In this document: in pieces, positions 24,560 to 32,156 of the stretch
Layout of the letters: every line of letters starts with the position of its first letter
Numbering within the stretch: the first letter of the stretch is position 1
Notes under the pieces: model-generated
Databases searched by the model: none
Seen by the model: the letters and a program-made list of their open reading frames with translations, nothing else
Told to the model about the DNA's origin: nothing
Made by a program: the position numbers and the translations under genes
Assembly: GCA_041645075.1 (NCBI GenBank)
Contig: JBAZQS010000007.1
Coordinates: 1 to 35,571 of the forward strand
Reading direction: 5' to 3'
From: JBAZQS01 sp041645075
GTDB taxonomy: Bacteria; Patescibacteriota; Patescibacteriia; 2-01-FULL-39-33
DNA length: 35,571 nucleotides

Positions 24560-25306
24560 ATGAGCAAAGAGACATTTAAAGACCAGCAATTTCTTCTTGG
24601 TTTATTCGGAGGAGTCGCCGTCGTGGCCATTATCGGCCTAGTAATTTTGGGAATCGCTTTTATTAACATCAGTAAAAATTCAAAAGGCGCGGTTAGGGGC
24701 GAACAGGCCGACCAGCCAGCGGTTAATGCCAATAATAATGCCGCCGCTAACAACAACAATAATAATCAACCAAACGGCCCAATTGATTTAAAGGTAACAA
24801 AAGATGACCATATTTTAGGAAATTTTGACGCGCCCATCACGCTTTTAGAGTGGTCTGATTTCCAATGTCCATATTGCGCCAGATTCCACGAAGCCGTTAA
24901 ACAGATTATGTCCGAATATAGCGGCCGGGTTCGCTGGGTTTTCAGAAATTTTCCCTTGGATTCTATTCACCCCAATGCCCGCATTGCTTCAGAAGCGGCT
25001 GAATGTGCCAATGACCAAGGAAAATTTTGGGAATTTTCTGACGCCGTATTTGTTGACCAGCCGGGCTTAGGCGCCGGGGGAGCTACTTTCTTAAAACAGA
25101 CCGCCGAAAAAGTTGGCTTAGAGGCCTCAAAGTTCACGAGCTGTCTTAATGACGGCAAGTATAAGAATAAAGTGGAGCAACAAGAGCAGGCCGGCATCGC
25201 CGCCGGCGTCCAAGGCACGCCCGGCAGTTTTTTAAATGGCGTGGCGCTGGGCGGCGCGTTACCTTACGAAAGTTTGAAGGCGCAAATTGATGCTTTACTA
25301 AAATAA
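24560..25306 (+). CDS. Membrane-anchored DsbA-like thiol-disulfide oxidoreductase
   Basis: A 248-residue protein: N-terminal membrane anchor (about 12-36), a low-complexity Asn/Ala/Gln linker (about 45-73), then a DsbA/BdbD-type thioredoxin fold with active site C103-P-Y-C106 (WSDFQCPYCARFH) and the cis-proline loop GTPGSF near the C-terminus. Family role: oxidative disulfide formation in exported proteins. The cysteine-rich secreted Gly-Trp protein and the four-cysteine pilin of this window are likely clients (inference). It has its own promoter and is followed by a terminator hairpin, so it is monocistronic. Confidence 0.93.
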   Translation: MSKETFKDQQFLLGLFGGVAVVAIIGLVILGIAFINISKNSKGAVRGEQADQPAVNANNNAAANNNNNNQPNGPIDLKVTKDDHILGNFDAPITLLEWSDFQCPYCARFHEAVKQIMSEYSGRVRWVFRNFPLDSIHPNARIASEAAECANDQGKFWEFSDAVFVDQPGLGAGGATFLKQTAEKVGLEASKFTSCLNDGKYKNKVEQQEQAGIAAGVQGTPGSFLNGVALGGALPYESLKAQIDALLK

Positions 25307-25330
25307 AGTTAATTTTCATTGATTTCGCGG

Positions 25331-25364
25331 TAGGGACAGGTTATGCGGCCTGTCCCTATATTTT
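25331..25364 (+). terminator. Terminator hairpin after the DsbA-like gene
   Basis: TAGGGACAGG (25331-25340), 8-base loop, CCTGTCCCTA (25349-25358), then TATTTTAT. The stem is strong but the T-tract is interrupted. Confidence 0.75.
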
Positions 25365-25367
25365 ATA

Positions 25368-25396
25368 TGGACAAAAACGTTTTTTTTAGGTAAAAT
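25368..25396 (+). promoter_or_regulatory. Possible promoter for the homing endonuclease / tRNA-Ser unit
   Basis: TGGACA (25368-25373), 17 bp, TAAAAT (25391-25396), 40 bp upstream of the ATG at 25436. Both hexamers differ from consensus at one position. Confidence 0.55.
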
Positions 25397-25435
25397 AGTA
25401 AAATAATCGATATCCGCAGAATAGTAGATGTTTAT

Positions 25436-26119
25436 ATGAATCACTTACTAAAATATCCCAATAAAAGCCATAGAAAAACTATCAATATTCCCAAAGAATC
25501 AAAAGAATTGGCGGAATTGTTTGGCATTATTTTTGGTGACGGGGGAATGAGTGATTGGCAACTTGTGATTAGTTTAAATTCTAATTCCGATCTTAAATAT
25601 TCGCATTATATTTATAAACTTTTAAAAAAGTTATTTAAAATCGAGATAGCTATTAGAAAGAGGCCGAATCAAAATACTTTAGTGTTGGTCTGTTCTAGTT
25701 GTAATTTAGTGGATTTTCTAATTAGTAATGGTTCGGTGATAGGTGACAAGGTTAGACAACAAATTGATGTTCCTGGTTGGATAAATAGTAATTCTGAATA
25801 TCAAAAATTATTTGTAAGGGGGTTGGTAGATACAGACGGTTGTTTGTATATACATAATCACACCACAAAAAATGTTTTATGTCATAATATTGGTTTTTGT
25901 TTCACAAATAGTTCTAAAAAACTAATTACATCCGTAGCGCAAATTCTGAAAAAATTTGAAATAAATCCGCATGTCACCGATAAAGGAAGAAGAATTTATT
26001 TATATAGTCTCGAAGACGTTACCTCTTATTTAAATATTTTCGGTTCGTCTAACCAAAGGATTTTTAATAAATATTTAGAATGGCTTGATATAAAAAAGAA
26101 AACAATTAGCGTTATTTAA
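25436..26119 (+). CDS. LAGLIDADG-family homing endonuclease-like protein
   Basis: A 227-residue protein with two LAGLIDADG-type motifs: LAELFGIIFGDGG (25-37, acidic D35) and LFVRGLVDTDGCL (125-137, acidic D134), the spacing of a two-repeat monomeric enzyme. Between them is a beta-rich basic DNA-binding-type segment (RKRPNQNT). It is free-standing: no intron or intein splice junctions are visible around it. It ends 4 bp before tRNA-Ser. It may be a nicking or double-strand endonuclease for a nearby site, or domesticated as a WhiA-like or LAGLIDADG-type DNA-binding protein. Base composition is more A+T-rich than neighbouring housekeeping genes, in keeping with a mobile origin. Confidence 0.85.
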   Translation: MNHLLKYPNKSHRKTINIPKESKELAELFGIIFGDGGMSDWQLVISLNSNSDLKYSHYIYKLLKKLFKIEIAIRKRPNQNTLVLVCSSCNLVDFLISNGSVIGDKVRQQIDVPGWINSNSEYQKLFVRGLVDTDGCLYIHNHTTKNVLCHNIGFCFTNSSKKLITSVAQILKKFEINPHVTDKGRRIYLYSLEDVTSYLNIFGSSNQRIFNKYLEWLDIKKKTISVI

Positions 26120-26123
26120 ATTG

Positions 26124-26211
26124 GGAGAGGTGCAGGAGTGGTTTAACTGGCGGTCCTGGAAAGACCGTGTATCGAAAGGTACCGGGAGTTCGAATCTCCC
26201 CCTCTCCGCCA
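26124..26211 (+). tRNA. tRNA-Ser(GGA)
   Basis: 88 nt including encoded CCA. Acceptor GGAGAGG (26124-26130) pairs with CCTCTCC (26201-26207), discriminator G, CCA 26209-26211. The anticodon loop CTGGAAA carries GGA, reading UCC and UCU. The long variable arm GTATC-GAAA-GGTAC is the serine hallmark. T-arm GGGAG-TTCGAAT-CTCCC. It reads serine codons and follows the homing endonuclease gene by 4 bp. Confidence 0.97.
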
Positions 26212-26281
26212 ATTTTCAGAATTCGGATTTTGGGCGATTGTTGCCTCGCCAGAGGAACTTATTAAATGATTGAAATAAATT

Positions 26282-27259
26282 ATGAAATATACAGACAGAG
26301 TGTATGGAAGTTTTGAAATTACAGAACCAGTAATTTTAGAATTGATAAATTCCTCAACCATTCAAAGACTAAAGGAAATAGATCAAGCTGGGTATTTTGA
26401 ACCCCATTTCCCCGGCACCGCAGATTCACGCTTTGAACATTCAGTTGGTGTTTATTTGCTTCTGAAAAAGTATGAAGCGTCAATTGAGGAACAAATCGCT
26501 GGACTTATTCACGATGTTTCTCATTCGGCTTTTTCTCACTGTATAGATTATGTTTTAGACGTTGGCTCTGAAAAGGAACATAATCACCAAGATAATGTTT
26601 TTGATGATTATGTTAAGAAATCAGAAATACCAGAAATTTTTAAAAAACATAATTTTGATTTAGAATATATCCTTAATGACAAAAATTTTCCGCTTAAAGA
26701 AAAGGATTTACCAGATTTGTGTGCGGATAGGATAGATTATTCTTTAAGAACCGCTACCGTTTTTAAGGAAGTGGAAAGCGGAAAATTTTTTATTAATAAT
26801 CTCACGGCGAAAGACGGAAAATGGATTTTTAAAGATTTCGAAAGCGCAAAAAAATATGCCGAATTATTTCTAAAACTTAACACGGATTATTATGCAGGAT
26901 TACCTTCCGCTGTCATGTTCCGAACAGTCGGGGATTATTTACGATATGCGCTTTCAAAAGGATATATCTCTGAAACTGATTTATACGCAACCGATAAAAT
27001 CGTTCTTGCAAAAATAGAACCCCATATCAACGGTGACCCAAAATTAAACTTACTCTTTGAAAGAATGAATAATAAAATCGGCTTCAGAAATAACCCAATC
27101 ACTTATGACGGAAAAGTATTTTGCAAATCACGGGTAGTTGATCCGTTTTGTTGGCACAATGGAGAAATAAAAAGAGTTTCGGAAATAGAACCGAGCTGGG
27201 TTGATATAATTAAGCAAGAATCAAAACCAAAAGAATATTTTCTGAAATTTGATAAATAG
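26282..27259 (+). CDS. HD-domain phosphohydrolase (SAMHD1/dGTPase-like)
   Basis: A cytoplasmic 325-residue HD-superfamily protein. Metal ligands are visible: H53 (SRFEHSVGVYLLL), H77-D78 (AGLIHDVSHSAFSH) and a downstream aspartate in CADRIDY (D149). The opening (VYGSFEITEPVILELINSSTIQRLKEIDQAG) and the H..HD..H.H pattern match the SAMHD1/dGTPase-like and YdhJ-type group, which hydrolyse nucleotides or related phosphoesters; the exact substrate is not decided by sequence. The ATG at 26282 starts the family N-terminus. It lies directly downstream of tRNA-Ser and has more A+T-rich, less biased codons than flanking genes, so acquisition is possible. Confidence 0.85.
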   Translation: MKYTDRVYGSFEITEPVILELINSSTIQRLKEIDQAGYFEPHFPGTADSRFEHSVGVYLLLKKYEASIEEQIAGLIHDVSHSAFSHCIDYVLDVGSEKEHNHQDNVFDDYVKKSEIPEIFKKHNFDLEYILNDKNFPLKEKDLPDLCADRIDYSLRTATVFKEVESGKFFINNLTAKDGKWIFKDFESAKKYAELFLKLNTDYYAGLPSAVMFRTVGDYLRYALSKGYISETDLYATDKIVLAKIEPHINGDPKLNLLFERMNNKIGFRNNPITYDGKVFCKSRVVDPFCWHNGEIKRVSEIEPSWVDIIKQESKPKEYFLKFDK

Positions 27260-27284
27260 GCGGCGTGTCCGAATAATGATTTAT

Positions 27285-27539
27285 ATGAACAATAATTTTA
27301 AAAATAAAGTTTTATCTGTTGTCGCTAAAATTCCCAAAGGCAAAATCATAACTTACCAACAAGTGGCAGAAAAAGCCGGTCGCCCGCGCGCTTATCGGGC
27401 CGTGGGCAATATTTTGAGTAAAAATTTTGACCCCAAGATTCCCTGTCATCGGGTTATCCGCTCGGACGGAAAAATCGGCGGTTATAACCGCGGCCACTTT
27501 AATAAAATTAAAATACTAAAATCAGAAAAAGCGATTTAA
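27285..27539 (+). CDS. MGMT-family DNA-binding domain protein (alkylguanine transferase-like)
   Basis: An 84-residue protein consisting only of the C-terminal DNA-binding domain of O6-alkylguanine-DNA alkyltransferases. The helix-turn-helix reads ITYQQVAEKAGRPRAYRAVGNIL and the active site IPCHRVIRSDGKIGGYNRG keeps the acceptor cysteine C54, unlike the ATL proteins in which it is replaced. It lacks the N-terminal domain of full Ada/Ogt (usually 160-180 residues in total). It may therefore be a minimal methyltransferase or a lesion sensor. The start could also be the ATG at 27276, three residues earlier. Confidence 0.9.
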   Translation: MNNNFKNKVLSVVAKIPKGKIITYQQVAEKAGRPRAYRAVGNILSKNFDPKIPCHRVIRSDGKIGGYNRGHFNKIKILKSEKAI

Positions 27540-27563
27540 ATTAAAAAAGTTAAAAAAATTATT

Positions 27564-27917
27564 ATGTCAGAAAGATTTAAACCGTGTTTAGAAAAAAATT
27601 GTTCTTGGTGCTGTGATCCGGTTAAGGTGCCAAGATTTTTTCCGGATGAAAAAATTCCCATAAATGAAAATGGCCAAAAAATTTGGAAAAGGAGAGATGA
27701 GATTTTTAGGTCGGCCGAACACGAAAGTGTGAGATTAGATGTTTATGATTGTATTAATTTTGATCCAAAAACTGGGAGATGTACAGATTACGCGGGTCGT
27801 CCGGAGATTTGCCGGCAAACATCTTGTATTAATAGCGAATCTAGCGAGAGCATTGATGAACAGCATCGAAAAATGACAAGCGAAAAATTTATCAGCGTGC
27901 CCATAAAAAGAAAATAG
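27564..27917 (+). CDS. YkgJ-like cysteine-cluster protein
   Basis: A 117-residue soluble protein with the pattern C8xxxxC13xxC16C17 (PCLEKNCSWCCDPV) and later cysteines in YDCINFDPKTGRCTDYAGRPEICRQTSC. The RP.IC....C ending is the hallmark of the YkgJ/UPF0153 zinc- or iron-chelating family, whose biochemical role is not settled. It starts 24 bp after the MGMT-like gene and ends 2 bp before ddl, so the three are probably co-transcribed. Function beyond metal binding is not inferred. Confidence 0.8.
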   Translation: MSERFKPCLEKNCSWCCDPVKVPRFFPDEKIPINENGQKIWKRRDEIFRSAEHESVRLDVYDCINFDPKTGRCTDYAGRPEICRQTSCINSESSESIDEQHRKMTSEKFISVPIKRK

Positions 27918-27919
27918 AT

Positions 27920-29002
27920 ATGAGAAAAATTAATATTGGCATTTTGTTTGGCGGAAAGTCGGTAGAACATGAGGTTTCTTTGCGTTCGGCAAAAAATATT
28001 ATCAATGCCATAGACAAAGAAAAATATAATATTATTTTAATATTGATCAATAAGGCAGGCAAGTGGCTGGTAAAAACAGATTCAAATTTGTTATTAAAAA
28101 ACCAAAAGGGAAAAATAAGGTTAGGGGGTAAAACCGATTATGTGGCAATTATTCCGCAAAGCAATGGAAAAATTTTAAATTTTTCTTCTCCCAAATCAAA
28201 TCAAATAGTTGATGTGGTTTTTCCGATACTTCACGGCCCGTTTGGCGAGGATGGCACCGTTCAGGGTTTATTGAAATTAGCTAACATTCCTTTTGTCGGC
28301 GCCGGCGTTCTTGGCTCGGCCGTCGGCATGGATAAAGATGTAATGAAAAGATTGCTTAGGGATGCGGATATTCCGGTCGCTCAATTTTTAACCTTTAAGG
28401 ATTGCGACAATTTAAGCTTTAATAAAATTGCTAGAAAACTCGGCTTGCCATTTTTTGTGAAACCGGCCAATTTGGGTTCATCAGTTGGCATTAGCAAAGT
28501 AAAAAATAAAAAAGATTTTGCCGAGGCCGTTAAAGAGGCCTTTAAATATGATAGAAAAATAATCATTGAGGAATATATTGACGGCCGAGAATTGGAATGT
28601 TCAGTTTTGGGTAATGATAATCCCATTGCTTCGGTTCCGGGCGAAGTAATTGTCAAGCATGATTTTTATTCCTATGAAGCCAAATATTTAGACGAAAATG
28701 GCGCTGTTCTCGAAATACCGGCTAAAATTCCAGCGCGCTTAGCCAAGGAGATTCAAAAATTAGCCGTTAAAACTTTTAAGATTTCTGGTTGTGAGGGTTT
28801 GGGCCGGGTTGATTTATTTTTAAAGAAAGATGGCCAAATTATTGTAAATGAAATTAATACCATTCCCGGGTTTACCTCAATTAGCATGTATCCGAGGTTG
28901 TGGGAAGCCAGCGGGATAGGTTATACTAAGCTCATAGATAAATTAATTCAATTTGCCATAGAACGGTTTAAAAAAGAACAAAAATTAAAAACCATTAAAT
29001 AA
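27920..29002 (+). CDS. ddl: D-alanine--D-alanine ligase
   Basis: ATP-grasp enzyme that makes the D-Ala-D-Ala dipeptide for peptidoglycan. It has 360 residues. Family signatures seen: N-terminal IGILFGGKSVEHEVSLRSA, VFPILHGPFGEDGTVQGLLKLANIPFVGAGVLGSAVGMDK, PFFVKPANLGSSVGISKV (ATP loop), IIEEYIDGRELECSVLG, and the C-terminal metal and substrate site VNEINTIPGFTSISMYPRLW. Its presence implies a peptidoglycan wall. No other cell-wall gene is nearby. Confidence 0.96.
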   Translation: MRKINIGILFGGKSVEHEVSLRSAKNIINAIDKEKYNIILILINKAGKWLVKTDSNLLLKNQKGKIRLGGKTDYVAIIPQSNGKILNFSSPKSNQIVDVVFPILHGPFGEDGTVQGLLKLANIPFVGAGVLGSAVGMDKDVMKRLLRDADIPVAQFLTFKDCDNLSFNKIARKLGLPFFVKPANLGSSVGISKVKNKKDFAEAVKEAFKYDRKIIIEEYIDGRELECSVLGNDNPIASVPGEVIVKHDFYSYEAKYLDENGAVLEIPAKIPARLAKEIQKLAVKTFKISGCEGLGRVDLFLKKDGQIIVNEINTIPGFTSISMYPRLWEASGIGYTKLIDKLIQFAIERFKKEQKLKTIK

Positions 29003-29017
29003 TTAATTTCAAAAATT

Positions 29018-29602
29018 ATGAAACAAACATTAATGAATTTAGCCAAGGCCTTTATCGGCGAATCGCAAGCCAGAAACCGCTACACCTTTTACGCAAGCAT
29101 TGCCCGGAAAGAGGGTTATGAACAAATCGCGGAAATTTTCGCGCTCACGGCCGACCAGGAAAAAGAGCACGCCAAACGGCTCTTTGAACATATCCAAGAA
29201 TTAAAGCAAAAATCCGAGGAAACGATTGGTGAAATAAAGGTTGAGGCCCCGGTCCCAACTACCATCGGCCCCACTAAAGAAAATTTAGTCGCGGCCATCG
29301 CCGGCGAAAATTATGAGCATACCCTGATGTATCCGGAATTTGCGAAAATCGCGGAAGCCGAGGGTTTGCCTCACATTGCCGCTCGCCTAAAGTCAATCGC
29401 CAAGGCCGAAGAGCATCACGAGGAAAGATATCAGAAATTATTAAATGAAGCGGCGGCGGGAACTGTTTTTAAGAAAGAAAAAGAGGTCTGGTGGGTTTGC
29501 CGGGAGTGCGGTTATGTTCATTTTGGCCAGGAAGCGCCGATAAAATGCCCTTCCTGCGACCACGCCCAAGCGTTTTATCAATTAAAATGCGAAGAATATT
29601 AA
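29018..29602 (+). CDS. rbr: Rubrerythrin
   Basis: Cytoplasmic diiron peroxidase that detoxifies hydrogen peroxide, typical of anaerobes. It has 194 residues. The ferritin-like four-helix domain carries ligands E15 (IGESQARNRY), E48/H51 (DQEKEHAKRL), E97/E100 (AGENYEHTL) and E131/H134 (AEEHHEERY). The C-terminal rubredoxin-like domain has C161xxC164 (CRECGYVHFG) and C177xxC180 (CPSCDHAQAFY). Layout and length are standard. It is 15 bp after ddl. Confidence 0.97.
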   Translation: MKQTLMNLAKAFIGESQARNRYTFYASIARKEGYEQIAEIFALTADQEKEHAKRLFEHIQELKQKSEETIGEIKVEAPVPTTIGPTKENLVAAIAGENYEHTLMYPEFAKIAEAEGLPHIAARLKSIAKAEEHHEERYQKLLNEAAAGTVFKKEKEVWWVCRECGYVHFGQEAPIKCPSCDHAQAFYQLKCEEY

Positions 29603-29621
29603 AAACCCAAATTGACATCAA

Positions 29622-30218
29622 ATGCAGGAATTAATTCCCCAACTTATCCAAATCCTACATCAATACGGCTATATCTTTGTTTTTTTTGGCACGATTATCG
29701 GCGGCGAGGTGGTAATTTTAGCCGCTTCATTTCTGGCTTTTTTGGGCTTCTTTAATATTTTTACGGTTATGGCCGTGGCCTTGGCGGGAACCATTCTTTC
29801 CGATAGCTTGTGGTATTATATCGGCTTTAGAGGCAAAGATTTTATTTCTAAATACGTTGAATTTTTTTATTTGCCGAAAATTAAATTTGGATTTTTCCAG
29901 CGCAACTTTAATCATCATTACGGCCGCTTCTTAATTTTTAGCAAATTCATTTATGGCACGCGCACCGCGACCATGATTGCTTCGGGCCACCAGCAAGTGG
30001 GCTATAAAAAATTTTTAAAATATAATCTGATCGGCACGGTAATTTGGCTTATAGTGGTCGTGGGCCTTGGTTATTTGATGGGATTTTCTTGGCGTTATCT
30101 GGATCGGTACAGCGATTACGCGCGTTATTGGACGCTGGGCCTTTTGACCTTGGTCTTGATTATCCGGTTTATTTTTAAGCGGCTTATTAAATTCAAGGAA
30201 TATGAGCCAGGAGATTGA
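29622..30218 (+). CDS. DedA-family membrane protein
   Basis: A polytopic inner-membrane protein, 198 residues, usual for DedA/SNARE-associated proteins. Signatures: YIFVFFGTIIGGEVVILAASFLAFLG near the N-terminus, LSDSLWYYIGFRGKDF, and the conserved basic motif FSKFIYGTRTATMIASGHQQVGYKKFLKYN. Family members act in membrane-lipid (undecaprenyl phosphate or phospholipid) translocation and envelope homeostasis. It overlaps the dnaG start by 17 bp, so its last codons and the dnaG start are coupled. Confidence 0.93.
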   Translation: MQELIPQLIQILHQYGYIFVFFGTIIGGEVVILAASFLAFLGFFNIFTVMAVALAGTILSDSLWYYIGFRGKDFISKYVEFFYLPKIKFGFFQRNFNHHYGRFLIFSKFIYGTRTATMIASGHQQVGYKKFLKYNLIGTVIWLIVVVGLGYLMGFSWRYLDRYSDYARYWTLGLLTLVLIIRFIFKRLIKFKEYEPGD

Positions 30219-32091
30219 CGAAATAAAATCAAAGATTGACCTGGTTGAATTAATATCCGAATATGTCAAATTAATTCCCGCCGGAGCCAATTCCCGGGCT
30301 CTTTGTCCTTTTCATAATGAAAAAACCCCCTCGTTTATGGTTAACCGGGAAAAACAGATTTGGCGCTGTTTTGGCTGTGGCGAGGGCGGCGATATTTTCA
30401 GCTTTTTAATGAAAATAGAAGGCCTTGAGTTTGTTGACGCGCTAAAGATTTTAGCCCAGCGGGCGGGCGTGCCCTTAAAGACGGTTAATTATCAGGCAGA
30501 CAGCAAAAAAGGCCGCTTGCATGACTTGTGCTTATTGGCCGCTAAATATTGGCAGGGGATTTTATGGCGTTCAGCCAAGGCGGAAAGCGTGAGGGACTAT
30601 TTGAAAATCAGGGGCACAAGCGAGGAAACCGCCGAGGACTTTATGCTTGGCTATGCCCTTGATTCCTGGGATGACCTGATTAATTTTTTAAATAAAAAGG
30701 GCTTTAGCGAAGAAGAAATTTTTTTAGCCGGCCTGTCGGTTAAAAAAAATCAGGGCGTGGGTTTTTACGATCGTTTTCGCGGCCGTTTAATGTTTCCCAT
30801 TATTGATGTAATGGGGCGGGTGGCTGGCTTTGGGGGGCGGGCGCTAAAAAATGAAGAAACGACCCGCCTTGACTCTCGCCTCGATCCGGTCGAGTCGGAG
30901 CGGGCGGCGAAGCAGGCGAAATATATTAATACGCCCCAAACAATTATTTATAATAAAAGCGTAATATTATATGGGCTGTTCCAAGCCAAAGACGCCATCA
31001 AAAAAGCCGATAATTGCATTTTGGTGGAGGGCTATATGGATGTCTTGCCGTCGCATCAGGCGGGCGTGAAAAATGTCGCGGCCATTTCCGGAACCGCCCT
31101 TACCGCCGAGCAGATTAAAATTTTAAAAAGGTATTCCAATAATTTATCTTTGGCTTTGGATATGGACTCGGCCGGCCAGCAGGCGGCTTCGCGCAGCATT
31201 GATTTAGCTCTTCAAGCGGAAATGAATGTCAAGGTCATAACCCTGCCCTTCGGCAAAGACCCGGGCGAGTGCATCAAGAATAATCCGGCCGATTGGCCAA
31301 AAGCTATTGGCGAGGCCCAGCCGATTATGGATTATTATTATCAGCGGATTACGGCCGGCCGCGATTTTAATAATCCGGCCGATAAAAAAATTATTATTGA
31401 TTTTTTATTAAATAAAATCAATGGGCTGGGCAGTCCGATTGACCGGGATTATTGGCTGAAAGAAACATCGCAACGTTTGCTGATTTCGGAAAATGTTTTA
31501 AGGGAATTGTTTGCTAAAATCAGGTCAAAGAATTTTTCCCGGCCAAAAAATCGATTTACGGCGCCAGCCATAATGCCGAGGGCAATCGCGGATAAAGATT
31601 TAATTTTATTAAAAAGAATATTGGCCATAATTTTTGTCCACCCGCGTTATTTGGGCGAGGTGATAGATAATTTACCCGTTGAATATTTGGCCAATAAACC
31701 GGCCATCGCGCTTTACAAAGATTTGGTATTATTTTATAATAAAAACAACAATCTACTGGAAAAGTTGACTGTGGATAACAGCAAAGAGTTTGATTTGTTT
31801 GATTTATTGAATGCCTGGTTTAAAGAAAAAAATTCGGAGTTAGAAAAAGAATCCGGCCAATTAGTCACGGAGGTGTTTTTATTGTCGCAAAAAGATTTTT
31901 CTTCTCTGGACGCCAAAGAGGCAAAAGCGGAAATTGACATATCTTTAAAATTATTAAAAGAAAATTATCTGGCGCGCGAGATTGATTTGCTGACGGTTGA
32001 ATTGGAAAAAGCGGAAAAAGAATCTTCTCCCAATCGGGTCAAAGAAATTTATGAACGACTGAGCGAATTAATTAAGAGGAAGAATTCATAA
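30202..32091 (+). CDS. dnaG: DNA primase
   Basis: Synthesises RNA primers at the replication fork. It has 629 residues. CHC2 zinc ribbon at the N-terminus (C35, H38, C56, C59 in CPFHNEKTPSF and RCFGCGEGG), the primase core, then a TOPRIM fold with E276 (VEGYMDVL) and D320/D322 (ALDMDSAGQQAA). The C-terminal region (about 430-629) is the helicase-binding type and is less conserved. The ATG at 30202 lies inside the DedA gene. rpoD follows after 65 bp, the order of the classic macromolecular-synthesis operon, here without rpsU. Confidence 0.97.
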   Translation: MSQEIDEIKSKIDLVELISEYVKLIPAGANSRALCPFHNEKTPSFMVNREKQIWRCFGCGEGGDIFSFLMKIEGLEFVDALKILAQRAGVPLKTVNYQADSKKGRLHDLCLLAAKYWQGILWRSAKAESVRDYLKIRGTSEETAEDFMLGYALDSWDDLINFLNKKGFSEEEIFLAGLSVKKNQGVGFYDRFRGRLMFPIIDVMGRVAGFGGRALKNEETTRLDSRLDPVESERAAKQAKYINTPQTIIYNKSVILYGLFQAKDAIKKADNCILVEGYMDVLPSHQAGVKNVAAISGTALTAEQIKILKRYSNNLSLALDMDSAGQQAASRSIDLALQAEMNVKVITLPFGKDPGECIKNNPADWPKAIGEAQPIMDYYYQRITAGRDFNNPADKKIIIDFLLNKINGLGSPIDRDYWLKETSQRLLISENVLRELFAKIRSKNFSRPKNRFTAPAIMPRAIADKDLILLKRILAIIFVHPRYLGEVIDNLPVEYLANKPAIALYKDLVLFYNKNNNLLEKLTVDNSKEFDLFDLLNAWFKEKNSELEKESGQLVTEVFLLSQKDFSSLDAKEAKAEIDISLKLLKENYLAREIDLLTVELEKAEKESSPNRVKEIYERLSELIKRKNS

Positions 32092-32156
32092 ATTAAATTT
32101 TATTACCCTTAACTATGTTCCTTGCGAGGAGCGGGGTAAGTTTACCTATTCAGCCC

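Noticed and set aside
26143..26361. Minus-strand frame with RRGGDSNSRYLSIHGLSRTAS
   Set aside because: It is the reverse reading of tRNA-Ser, a well-known source of false protein entries.
26124..27259. Integrated element bounded by a duplicated tRNA-Ser end
   Set aside because: No second copy of the tRNA 3' end and no integrase were found downstream.
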